A DNA stretch of 31,905 nt from a virus, in IMG/VR virus record IMGVR_UViG_3300031705_000028, positions 1-31,905 of that record; one strand, 5' to 3'. Each line of letters opens with the position of its first letter. The stretch's first letter is position 1. The translations under genes were made by a program, and so were the position numbers. The notes beneath the pieces are model-generated. The model was not told the DNA's origin. It saw nothing but the letters and a program-made list of their open reading frames with translations, and did not search any database. Of this stretch, positions 24,702-31,251 are shown in pieces.

Positions 24702-26591
24702 TTATTTTTGTGTCATAGCCTTACCGGATCCGGTAGCCAATGTAACGCCTACTATAGCTTTGTATATATTGGGGTTACTCATACTGAATTTACCATTGTT
24801 CCCAAGCATGGATTTTGGTATATTGGAGTAAGGTGCTACCTGTATCTCTCCGGTTGCAAGAAAATCCCTCCCAGGTTGAATACTACCATTACCTCTATGT
24901 TTACCCAATGCTGCCTCTAATTTTCTATGATCTTGGAATATCTGTTCCTGAAGCTGTCTACGCTGTACTTCTGGTAATCTAACCTCCTTTGCCGTCTTGT
25001 TCATAAAGCTAAGTTTCTTGTGCATGTACTCCTGTAATTGTAGCCCATCTACTTGTTTAGTATTAGAGTTGTGGTATAAGGAATATAGTGTGCTTTCTGG
25101 GTTATATTTGCTCTTTTGCATATATACTCCTGCGTATGACCTCTCAGGAGAGGAGTATACACCCCTACCTAGTAGTTCACCTCGTGGCGCTGTGGGATCT
25201 GTATGTAAGCCTGTTTGGTGAGTAAACGAATCAAATTTATTTTTGGATCCATGGAAGTTAGTCTGTATATTACCTTTAGCATCACGAACAGGGTTGGGGA
25301 AGGCTTTAGCAAAATTTCTACTTCTCTGCTCAACAAACTGTGCTTTAATCGCCTCACTAGGGGACATTGTTACCCCATGCGAACTTAGATCCTCAATAGT
25401 AGGGCTACTGCCTTTAAATGTACTACCATCAGCGTTCTTCATCCAGGTACCATCAGCCTTAGCAACAGCCTCGATCTCTCCGTACTCCCTAAGTAATGGT
25501 TTGTCGTTTAAGATCTCTTTATTCCATTTACCCCAATCTAGTGAGGTTTCTGGTATCTCTGATCCCTTAGGCAGTGACTTATACTTGCTGGAAGGTTTAT
25601 AATCTGTCACATCTTTATACCACTTATTCCACTCTGGTAATGTTTGTGGGGGTGTTTTTACAGCCTTAGGCGTTAACATCCCTCGTCTACGCTTTAGTAA
25701 GTCATAGTATGGGTTTTTTGCTACAAACTCAGGTGTTAGGTGTCTGGGGGTACTACTTTTAACTACACCTTTAACGCTATTTAAGGGCGCCTTTACGTCG
25801 CGGACAAACTTCAGGTTATCATAATAAGCCTTTTGATTTCTTAGCTTCTTTGTTAAGAACCCTGGTACTGCATCTACAGCCTCATCTAATGCGATGTCTT
25901 TGACTGTCTCTTTAGCTAACTTATTCCTATACGCTTTAGCAATTATAGCTTTACGACTTCTATTAGCTATTACCTTCCACGCTGTGCTCGCAAGTGCTGC
26001 AGGAGGCACAAAGGGTATTGCACCCATTAAATTTACTACACCCCCTACGACATCCCCCTCTTTAAACGAATCGTGAGATTTAAACCCATGATCAGCCCAA
26101 GAATAGGGGTTTATCACCTCTAGTACACTAGTAAGCATATTGTCCTCATCAACAAGTCCAGAGTATTGTAAGGGGTTAGCCCACTTATGTAATCTAGTTC
26201 TTTGTCTTTGATACTCAGTTAGTGGTGCGCCGGGGTTACTCATAATCGGTGTAACCATATTATTTCCATCCTCAACCATCTTTTGTCTGGCTTTCTCTTT
26301 GGCCTCCTTAGCAGTCATCTTCTTTATAATAGAAGGTTTAACTACGTGAGTACTCTCAGATCTGTTAAGTTGAGGGTCGTCCAGTTCTGGGGTATATTTT
26401 ATTGTGGGTATACTGCGAATATCTGTAGGTACCTTAACTCTAGCCTCCTCTTTGATATACGCGTGAGACGCAGATGTTAAGGGAGTCAATCTTGGTTTAT
26501 ACCTCTGCTGAGTTCCCAAAGGGGTGACTACAGCAGTTTTAGGTTTAACTGGCTCTACTACTTGGTACGTCTGTATATTTCGTTGTTTCAT
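24702..26591 (-). CDS. Virion/lysis-block protein with C-terminal ADP-ribosyltransferase-like domain (629 aa)
   Basis: A 629-residue protein of at least three parts. Residues 1-140 are basic and Pro-rich, probably disordered, beginning MKQRNIQTYQ. Residues ~150-260 hold LEVINPYSWADHGF and a hydrophobic segment (GGVVNLMGAIPFVPPAALAS) that could touch a membrane. Residues ~442-612 resemble the ART-PolyVal family of ADP-ribosyltransferases: NFHGSKNKFDSF (H447), GRGVYSSPERSYAGVY (475-490), then EIQVAPYSNIPKSMLG and NNGKFSMSNPNIYK. In that family the H, the Y/S segment and an acidic residue near the end form the NAD site; E582 is the candidate here. It follows the lysozyme-domain gene, so it may be packaged and injected. 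Enzyme activity is inference; the fold could also be inactive. Confidence 0.6.
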   Translation of the reverse strand: MKQRNIQTYQVVEPVKPKTAVVTPLGTQQRYKPRLTPLTSASHAYIKEEARVKVPTDIRSIPTIKYTPELDDPQLNRSESTHVVKPSIIKKMTAKEAKEKARQKMVEDGNNMVTPIMSNPGAPLTEYQRQRTRLHKWANPLQYSGLVDEDNMLTSVLEVINPYSWADHGFKSHDSFKEGDVVGGVVNLMGAIPFVPPAALASTAWKVIANRSRKAIIAKAYRNKLAKETVKDIALDEAVDAVPGFLTKKLRNQKAYYDNLKFVRDVKAPLNSVKGVVKSSTPRHLTPEFVAKNPYYDLLKRRRGMLTPKAVKTPPQTLPEWNKWYKDVTDYKPSSKYKSLPKGSEIPETSLDWGKWNKEILNDKPLLREYGEIEAVAKADGTWMKNADGSTFKGSSPTIEDLSSHGVTMSPSEAIKAQFVEQRSRNFAKAFPNPVRDAKGNIQTNFHGSKNKFDSFTHQTGLHTDPTAPRGELLGRGVYSSPERSYAGVYMQKSKYNPESTLYSLYHNSNTKQVDGLQLQEYMHKKLSFMNKTAKEVRLPEVQRRQLQEQIFQDHRKLEAALGKHRGNGSIQPGRDFLATGEIQVAPYSNIPKSMLGNNGKFSMSNPNIYKAIVGVTLATGSGKAMTQK

Positions 26592-26607
26592 AGTAATTTT
26601 GATATGG

Positions 26608-26635
26608 GATATAAAACAGGGGCCGAAACCCCTGT
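26608..26635 (-). terminator. Rho-independent terminator after the 181-aa gene
   Basis: On the minus strand, ACAGGGG (26635-26629) pairs with CCCCTGT (26622-26616) across TTTCGG, followed by TTTTATAT. It separates the lysozyme transcript from the 629-aa gene, whose ATG comes only 17 bases later. I see no separate promoter there, so partial read-through is likely. Confidence 0.85.
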
Positions 26636-26658
26636 ATTAAACAATCTAACTTATACGT

Positions 26659-27204
26659 TTACTCATCACCTCTTTGGTAGTAGCGTTCTTGCGCTTCTTT
26701 CATCGCAAGTTTCTCCGCTTGGATGGCTTGGTAATTCAAGGCTGCGTTCCCGCTTAGGTATCTCATCCCATTTCTCTTAGATCCTCCTGCGTAATCCGCC
26801 GGTACTACTTGGTAACTAGGTACAGGTACTCCCTTTCCTTCCCATTCTCCACGACCTATATTGGCGTGCCTCATATTTTGCTCTAATTCGTAGTTGTTTG
26901 CGTACGTACCTGTGTAGTTTTTTACACCAAACCTTGTAGCCAATGCAGGTAAGTCTCTACCACCCTCTACTGTTCCATACTGATCCGTGATATATTTTCC
27001 TATACGTTCTTCGCCTCTTAGTCTATAAGCCTCTGCTTTTGCTGCCTTCTCTTCCATTGTTAATACAGGCTGTTTACGTTTATAAGCCGCTATCTTTGCG
27101 TCTCTTTTTGCTGCTCCGGCTACTCTTGCTGCTTCTATCTGTTCTGCTGTTAATAAATCAGGAGTTCCCCCTATTTGGTACATTGCTATCTTTCTTGTTT
27201 TCAT
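26659..27204 (-). CDS. Unknown virion/lysis-block protein (181 aa)
   Basis: I do not recognise this 181-residue protein. It begins MKTRKIAMYQIGGTPDLL, which resembles the start of the 629-aa neighbour (MKQRNIQTYQ). Residues ~18-75 form a charged Ala-rich helix (VAGAAKRDAKIAAYKRKQP, then MEEKAAKAEAYRLRGEERI). The second half is Gly/Tyr/Asn-rich (NYTGTYANNYELEQ), and a final helix (KLAMKEAQERYYQRGDE) ends the protein. In crAss-like phages small proteins beginning in this style occur near lysis or virion cargo genes, but I cannot name it. It starts 24 bases after the lysozyme-type gene and ends before a terminator, so the two share an mRNA. Confidence 0.5.
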   Translation of the reverse strand: MKTRKIAMYQIGGTPDLLTAEQIEAARVAGAAKRDAKIAAYKRKQPVLTMEEKAAKAEAYRLRGEERIGKYITDQYGTVEGGRDLPALATRFGVKNYTGTYANNYELEQNMRHANIGRGEWEGKGVPVPSYQVVPADYAGGSKRNGMRYLSGNAALNYQAIQAEKLAMKEAQERYYQRGDE

Positions 27205-27228
27205 ACTTTTTATGTTTACTGTTTGTTA

Positions 27229-28437
27229 TTACTTATTTGTTATTGCTCTTAATAATATTTTTCTGCTTTCTGTACGTCGTTTCATAGGTTGTTTAACACC
27301 GTTTTTGTCCTTGTACGTGGTTCTTACTTGATTTGTTGCGTTTTCCCACTCCCCTTTAGATAATAATTGGATCAAAGTTTTAAACGCACTCACAGTACCT
27401 ACATTAAATGCTATATCAGCTAGAACAGATTTAGCTCCTCCTGGAAGGTCTTTATATGGTATAGCGCTAGCGTTTCCAGCAGTTTGCTTATTATATGTCG
27501 CCTCTGATTTTGCTAGGAACTTCGCCCAATCTTTTCTTGCTAACTCATATACATCCTTATCAGACATGTTCTGATACTTAGCTATAACGTCAGCCTTCTC
27601 TGCTGCATTATACTTATGCATATCTTTAGAGCTGATCAACTGGTGACCAAACCCAACATCTAAACTACCTGCCTTTGTCTCGTACGCATTCCAAGTACCA
27701 TTCTTTCTGCCCGTTAAAGATGATGTCTCCTGGAACAATGTATTCCTAAACGCGTCATCTGTAGTTGAGTTTAAACCCAATCCTTTCGGCTCACGGAATG
27801 AATTCATTAAAGCGGATGCATAATCCCCTTCCCCTGTGTATATTGTACCATCCATAAGCTTAGCACCTAGTGCTCTTGCCTGTTCCTTTAACTTAGTAGT
27901 TGCAGGATCCAACACTTCAACAGTACGTGACATATTCTTAGCCTTAACCTTATCAGGGATATTCTCGATCTCCACATCTTCCTCTAGGTCTTCCTCGTCT
28001 ATAAGTGTGACAGGTGCATGGATTACTTCCACTGCTTCCTTAGACTCTACCTCCGGTTCAGCGTCAGTTGTTTCTGCCTCCGCGTCGTCCTCTATATAGA
28101 AATTCTTAGCTCCTGCTATAGTTAGTCCCATATCATGTCTTGCCCTTGCTTTTCTAACTAATGGATTATGAAGGATTCCGTTCCCTCCATACTCTGAATT
28201 ATGTAGTTGTGCACTAACAGACAAACCATTAGGATCAACAGCTCCAAACTCACCAGTACTATCATCGATAGTGTACCTAGCACCACTCTTCTGAACCGTA
28301 TCGATCCCATCCAAACTCGCTAAAGTCAGAGTACCTCTACGAGTATACGCCTCCTTGTCAACATCATACATAGTCTCATCCTCTCTTAAAGAGTTTCTAT
28401 ATGCCTCAACATCGATATTTCTAACCTTTTTCTTCAT
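27229..28437 (-). CDS. GH24-type lysozyme with a long N-terminal extension (402 aa)
   Basis: The C-terminal half (about residues 205-402) looks like a phage T4-type (GH24) lysozyme that cuts peptidoglycan. NTLFQETSS (E237) corresponds to the catalytic Glu. AYETKAGSLDVGFGHQL (251-267) corresponds to the T4 block ending in TIGIGH, with E253 or D260 as the second acidic residue. DIAFNVG (341-347) and RRTESRKILL (388 onwards) are the usual C-terminal lysozyme helices. The first ~200 residues are unlike endolysins: a segment with IDDSTGEFGAVDPNG and then a very acidic stretch (115-160, VTLIDEEDLEEDVEIENI). There is no signal peptide. A virion-associated lysozyme that opens the wall at infection, or an endolysin with an unusual head, are the alternatives. 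It overlaps the 64-aa gene as ATGA. Confidence 0.75.
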   Translation of the reverse strand: MKKKVRNIDVEAYRNSLREDETMYDVDKEAYTRRGTLTLASLDGIDTVQKSGARYTIDDSTGEFGAVDPNGLSVSAQLHNSEYGGNGILHNPLVRKARARHDMGLTIAGAKNFYIEDDAEAETTDAEPEVESKEAVEVIHAPVTLIDEEDLEEDVEIENIPDKVKAKNMSRTVEVLDPATTKLKEQARALGAKLMDGTIYTGEGDYASALMNSFREPKGLGLNSTTDDAFRNTLFQETSSLTGRKNGTWNAYETKAGSLDVGFGHQLISSKDMHKYNAAEKADVIAKYQNMSDKDVYELARKDWAKFLAKSEATYNKQTAGNASAIPYKDLPGGAKSVLADIAFNVGTVSAFKTLIQLLSKGEWENATNQVRTTYKDKNGVKQPMKRRTESRKILLRAITNK

Positions 28438-28628
28438 GTATATTGTATTTTATACTTATCCCACTTTGTTTCTGCTTCCTCAACTGGTGACACCTTCCTT
28501 CTATACTTATCACGTATATTCTCTGGCTGCTCCCTCTGCTGACTCTTCACACCCATATTTACTTTAGGTGCATCAGAATATGTCTCCATACGCCCATCAT
28601 TCAATTTGTGTAGATCGTTTAAATTCAT
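28434..28628 (-). CDS. Small basic protein (64 aa), first gene of the minus-strand module
   Basis: A 64-codon frame beginning MNLNDLHKLNDGRMETY and ending ETKWDKYKIQYT. It is highly charged and probably mostly disordered. The start at 28628 is preferred over an upstream TTG because a -7 promoter element ends only 4 bases before it, so the transcript would start at or next to the ATG. The stop overlaps the start of the lysozyme-type gene (ATGA), indicating coupled translation. The function is unknown. Confidence 0.6.
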   Translation of the reverse strand: MNLNDLHKLNDGRMETYSDAPKVNMGVKSQQREQPENIRDKYRRKVSPVEEAETKWDKYKIQYT

Positions 28629-28632
28629 CAAG

Positions 28633-28663
28633 CAAATGTACTTAAATTAATCTTAATATCAAA
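28633..28663 (-). promoter_or_regulatory. Bacteroidota-type promoter giving a probably leaderless mRNA
   Basis: The minus strand has TTTG (28663-28660), exactly 19 bases, then TACATTTG (28640-28633), a perfect match to the Bacteroidota consensus. The ATG of the 64-aa gene begins at 28628, about where transcription should start, leaving no room for a leader. Confidence 0.8.
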
Positions 28664-28714
28664 TAAGTTAGTAATTTCAGGATACACGTCACCTATAACC
28701 CCTGCAGTATAGCA

Positions 28715-28725
28715 GGTGAGGCATC
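28715..28725 (+). repeat. 11-base repeat GGTGAGGCATC, copy A
   Basis: GGTGAGGCATC is repeated exactly at 29085-29095. Here it overlaps the right arm of the CCTGC/GCAGG hairpin (28701-28716). Both copies lie in the divergent region between the two minus-strand promoters. Confidence 0.6.
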
Positions 28726-29084
28726 ACATAACCTTTAATATAGAATACAAAAGCCTCTAACTTTCATACACTGTAATAAGTATATAACATGAGCTCTGAT
28801 CTAAAGCATTTGTGCCCCTGACCTGTACAACACAGGTATATAGTCTCGATAGCACAGACATATATTTCTCACTCTACAATTATTCAGTTTTCGGCATCAG
28901 CCTTATCTGCAGGTGCTGAGTCATTAGGTGTAAATGATACTCAGTCTTATTATCGTAGTCTTTAAATCAGTAAATAATAGAGAGGCTTTTATCCAGTGTT
29001 TTATACGGACTTACTGTAGATCCTACCTCCCTAATGTCCCTCACACACCCATAAACAGGCATAAGTAGTCAAACTACTCCCCAG

Positions 29085-29095
29085 GGTGAGGCATC
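29085..29095 (+). repeat. 11-base repeat GGTGAGGCATC, copy B
   Basis: Exact match to copy A at 28715-28725, 370 bases away in the same orientation. It follows CCCCAG and sits next to the CCCAG/CTGGG inverted repeat just downstream of the distal minus-strand promoter, so it could be an operator or an RNA structural element. Confidence 0.6.
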
Positions 29096-29125
29096 CCAGG
29101 TAGCTTACCATATCTGATAGCTGGG

Positions 29126-29158
29126 CAAATGTAGACAATATATTTATAGTTAAGCAAA
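29126..29158 (-). promoter_or_regulatory. Distal Bacteroidota-type promoter with an A/T-rich upstream element
   Basis: The minus strand has TTTG (29158-29155), 21 bases, then TACATTTG (29133-29126), the same -7 sequence as the promoter at 28633. Long runs of A on that strand lie just upstream (about 29159-29180), which would suit an UP-type activating element. The transcript would run through the structured region towards the 64-aa and lysozyme genes. Confidence 0.65.
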
Positions 29159-29256
29159 AATTTTTATTTTTTTTTACGCAGAAAATAATTTTATTTTTGT
29201 GATAGGCATAAAGGGGCACATAGTTGAGACACCCCCCTATGTTTTTCTTGGGGAAC

Positions 29257-29322
29257 GACACCACTTTTTCATAATTCCTCCTGGAGAATTGACACCATTC
29301 CATTGCCATGTTTAATTTTACT
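29257..29322 (+). promoter_or_regulatory. Partial copy of the GACACCA early-region element
   Basis: GACACCA occurs at 29257-29263 and again at 29291-29297. The second is followed after 12 bases by GTTTAATTTTACT (29310-29322), one base different from the 13-base block of the two full copies. A small palindrome (AATTC..GAATT, 29274-29291) lies just before it. Read as a sigma70-like promoter it gives TTGACA, 17 bases, TTAATT. It would drive the plus-strand genes from 29507. A Bacteroidota-type TATATTTG at 29388-29395 is an alternative. Confidence 0.5.
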
Positions 29323-29506
29323 TGTATTCAGTCGGTGATGACTCGCTTTGTATCTGCTACTTGTACTATACTTACTCCTGGTATTAATATATTTGAGACG
29401 AGCATGGCTGAACATACTGATTCAACATCCTATCATATAATAATATCTACCCACTAAGTACCCACCCCCCTTAATATTTAATTTAAACTAAACAAAATAT
29501 ACGATC

Positions 29507-29794
29507 ATGAAAAACATTACAATTAGTACTCGCCCCTTCTCTGCATTAACTTCTACAAACGTGGTAGCTACTGCTATACTATCTGCATCAGACGTACAAA
29601 ATCCTGACATGTACACAGAGGTTTTGACTTCTTATATAGTAACATCTCTATTCCCTAATACTCCTATTGACTTAGCTCTTGACAGAGCTATCGATATGCA
29701 GGATGCTCATATGTACATAGACGCTTGCAACTCTACTAATGCTATAAACATATACCGTGAGCTGTATAAATGTGAGTACGACTATGCAGTATAA
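29507..29794 (+). CDS. Unknown small protein (95 aa), first plus-strand gene
   Basis: A 95-residue acidic protein beginning MKNITISTRPFSALTSTNV. The rest is mainly helical (DLALDRAIDMQDAHMYIDA, then INIYRELYKCEYDYAV). There is no signal peptide, membrane segment or known motif. The ATG follows an A/T-rich leader (TTTAATTTAAACTAAAC) without Shine-Dalgarno sequence. It is the first gene after the divergent promoter region and is probably expressed early in infection. A host-takeover role is possible but nothing in the sequence shows it. Confidence 0.6.
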   Translation: MKNITISTRPFSALTSTNVVATAILSASDVQNPDMYTEVLTSYIVTSLFPNTPIDLALDRAIDMQDAHMYIDACNSTNAINIYRELYKCEYDYAV

Positions 29795-29818
29795 TATGAT
29801 GTCCAATTAACATTACTT

Positions 29819-29919
29819 CCCCTCGCTGCGCTCGGCACTGAGGGTTTGCTTGACTAATGACACCACAGATGGCCCTGTTTAAATTTACTAGAACACATTA
29901 ATAGGTTGTGGCTTACCAC
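29819..29919 (+). promoter_or_regulatory. Repeated multi-part intergenic element, full copy 1
   Basis: This contains CCCCTCGCTGCGCTCGG (29819-29835) with a CCTC/GAGG inverted repeat, GACACCA (29859-29865), an 11-base gap, GTTTAAATTTACT (29877-29889) and AGGTTGTGGCTTACCAC (29903-29919). The last part folds as GTGG-CTTA-CCAC and ends 8 bases before the ATG at 29928. The same parts recur in order at 31573-31712. The most likely reading is a terminator-like hairpin for the upstream gene, then a phage promoter, then an mRNA-leader hairpin controlling the downstream start. Confidence 0.7.
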
Positions 29920-29927
29920 TATATATT

Positions 29928-30416
29928 ATGAAACATTCAAGAGAAGTACTAGTCGCCGTAGTAACCGCGGACGATTTAGCAGTGTATAAGTATGGTTACG
30001 GACTTGATAAGTCACAAGAATATTGGTGGGAAGACGCTCAAAAGGATGAGCTATGTCCCCTAGATATGGGCACTGAGTATACTGTGTTAGGTATATCAGT
30101 ATCGGATACAGGTACCAAGGTAACCCTAGAAGGATACGCTGAACCCGTTAGTCTAGAGCACCTTCATATAGTTAAGCGTGATATGGAACGTAGGTCGCGT
30201 GAGGCTTATAGTTCTATAGACGTGGCTACTATAACAGCTGAACTATCCAAGACACAAGGAAGTCTATTAGAAGTGTGGGATATCCTGGATACCAACAGGT
30301 ACAAAGACTTTAGTAATGGTCTACTATCTGAATCTGTGATAGGTTTAGATATACCTAGTATCCCAATCAATACACTACTATGTACGTCTCCGTTCATTAA
30401 CGAGCTATACATTTAA
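29928..30416 (+). CDS. Unknown early protein (162 aa)
   Basis: A 162-residue acidic protein, not recognised. The first ~85 residues look like a small beta domain (VLVAVVTADDLAVYKYGYG, TEYTVLGISVSDTGTKVTLE, then EPVSLEHLHIVKRD), perhaps an SH3-like barrel in which the EPVSLEHL strand closes the fold. The remainder is helical (TITAELSKTQGSLLEVWDIL) and ends FINELYI. The start follows the leader hairpin of element copy 1 by 8 bases. No catalytic motif is seen. Probably a soluble early-region regulator or host-interaction protein, by position only. Confidence 0.6.
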   Translation: MKHSREVLVAVVTADDLAVYKYGYGLDKSQEYWWEDAQKDELCPLDMGTEYTVLGISVSDTGTKVTLEGYAEPVSLEHLHIVKRDMERRSREAYSSIDVATITAELSKTQGSLLEVWDILDTNRYKDFSNGLLSESVIGLDIPSIPINTLLCTSPFINELYI

Positions 30417-30423
30417 TATCGAA

Positions 30424-30441
30424 ACACAGGTCACACTGTGT
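30424..30441 (+). other. Inverted repeat ACACAG/CTGTGT before the membrane-protein gene
   Basis: A perfect 6-pair stem with loop GTCACA, 7 bases after the preceding stop. There is no T-run after it, so it is more likely an mRNA structure or operator than a terminator. It contains the upstream GTG that could extend the next gene, which argues for the later ATG as start. Confidence 0.5.
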
Positions 30442-30470
30442 CTAACGCGTTGGCAAACGTTACTGATGAG

Positions 30471-30713
30471 ATGCCACTAAACGGTCATGTACGTACCATG
30501 AACAATCAAATGAAACTATTAATCAGATTATTATCAGCCTGGTCTATCTATGTATTCACGTACATAATGACATACAAAGGAGAGGACTCAATACTACTAG
30601 CATTACTGTTACTATGTACTATACTCTACTCTGTGCTAGCCGTACGTAAACATGCCGTACAAACTAGACCTAGACCTCAAAGCATGAAGAACAAATGGTA
30701 CCCTAAATTGTAA
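30471..30713 (+). CDS. Small two-helix membrane protein (80 aa)
   Basis: An 80-residue protein with two predicted transmembrane helices: about residues 16-35 (LLIRLLSAWSIYVFTYIMTY) and 40-58 (ILLALLLLCTILYSVLAV). They are joined by a short charged turn (KGEDS), with a basic C-terminus (RKHAVQTRPRPQSMKNKWYP). A GTG at 30438 would add 11 residues, but it lies inside a hairpin, so the ATG at 30471 is preferred. Both ends would sit in the cytoplasm. Small proteins of this shape include class II holins and inner-membrane exclusion or takeover proteins. The distance from the lysozyme gene makes the holin role uncertain. Confidence 0.6.
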   Translation: MPLNGHVRTMNNQMKLLIRLLSAWSIYVFTYIMTYKGEDSILLALLLLCTILYSVLAVRKHAVQTRPRPQSMKNKWYPKL

Positions 30714-30716
30714 GAT

Positions 30717-30854
30717 ATGAAAAGGTATCAGTTAAAAGTTACGAGAGACGGTCTTTCGATAACAGTAATACAGCATGCTGAAACGCACTGGCATGCTGTA
30801 GCCTTAACCCAAGGTAAATATGTAGGTGCAGTAGTAGAACTAATAAAACGATAA
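30717..30854 (+). CDS. Small protein (45 aa)
   Basis: A 45-codon frame with a good start, 3 bases after the previous stop, and the next gene's ATG 5 bases after its own stop. It begins MKRYQLKVTRDGLSITVIQ and ends GAVVELIKR. The pattern suggests a single small beta-hairpin domain with a His-rich middle (QHAETHWHAVA). No Cys and no membrane segment. The close spacing on both sides supports a real gene in an early operon. The function is unknown. Confidence 0.6.
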   Translation: MKRYQLKVTRDGLSITVIQHAETHWHAVALTQGKYVGAVVELIKR

Positions 30855-30859
30855 ACGTT

Positions 30860-31243
30860 ATGGGATTTCAAATAAGAGATGCAAAAGGTGAAGCAATAGC
30901 TATCAACACCTTAGACAAAGAGATAGCAGTACTATGGGGAGTTGAATATCACCCCAAGAACTATGCGGTAGAAAACAGCAGGGATCACTACCCTGATACT
31001 GTGAATGGTAGTATAGATTACGCTGATCAACCTAATTGGTATGATAAGATAGGGTATAAAATCCACTCTCAAGGACTATCAATCCAAGGGGTAATCAATG
31101 ACTACAAGGAAGTTATGGTAGATCACCTGGGTAAGAAGTACAAAGACGGGTCTGTTATTACACTCGAGTCTATCTACCCAAAGGTCATGTTGTTACTAAA
31201 CACATGGTTGAATAAAGGATACACGGCACATCAAGTGGATTAA
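30860..31243 (+). CDS. Unknown early protein (127 aa)
   Basis: A 127-residue protein beginning MGFQIRDAKGEAIAINTLD. It continues with IAVLWGVEYHPKNYAV, then an aromatic segment (DQPNWYDKIGYKIHSQGLSI), and ends in a helix (SIYPKVMLLLNTWLNKGY). I recall hypothetical proteins of this general type in phages of Bacteroidota but cannot name a family. It closes the early operon that starts at 29928 and is followed by a terminator at 31252-31281. There are no membrane segments, and its role is not evident. Confidence 0.65.
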   Translation: MGFQIRDAKGEAIAINTLDKEIAVLWGVEYHPKNYAVENSRDHYPDTVNGSIDYADQPNWYDKIGYKIHSQGLSIQGVINDYKEVMVDHLGKKYKDGSVITLESIYPKVMLLLNTWLNKGYTAHQVD

Positions 31244-31251
31244 CATCAGTA

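Larger units (their letters stand above)
28664..29125 (-). other. Structured non-coding part of the divergent region
   Basis: No convincing gene is seen in these ~460 bases. They hold several inverted repeats: 28701-28716 (CCTGC/GCAGG), 28821-28837 (ACCTGT/ACAGGT), 28916-28944 (CTGAGTCATT/AATG-AT-ACTCAG, a 10-pair stem with a 2-base bulge), 29064-29078 (AGTAGT/ACTACT, 3-base loop) and 29095-29125 (CCCAG/CTGGG). A minus-strand promoter lies at the far end (29126-29158). If used, it would give an RNA of about 490 bases before the first gene, which could be a leader or a separate regulatory RNA. I see no tRNA-like TPsiC or anticodon arm. An origin or packaging site cannot be excluded. Confidence 0.5.

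Noticed and set aside
27039-27287. Leu-rich plus-strand frame that looks like a membrane protein
   Set aside because: It is antisense to the 181-aa and lysozyme genes and the Leu runs come from Lys/Ala/Glu codons read on the opposite strand.
28664-29125. tRNA gene in the non-coding region
   Set aside because: No acceptor stem with a GTTCRANNC-type arm was found on either strand.
29031-29309. 92-aa minus-strand open frame in the divergent region
   Set aside because: It overlaps the promoter at 29126-29158 and the A/T run, its composition is low-complexity (Lys/Asn/Phe/Cys), and it has no domain or good leader. Probably chance.
30424-30441. ACACAG/CTGTGT hairpin as a terminator
   Set aside because: No T-run follows, and the next gene begins 30 bases later in the same operon.
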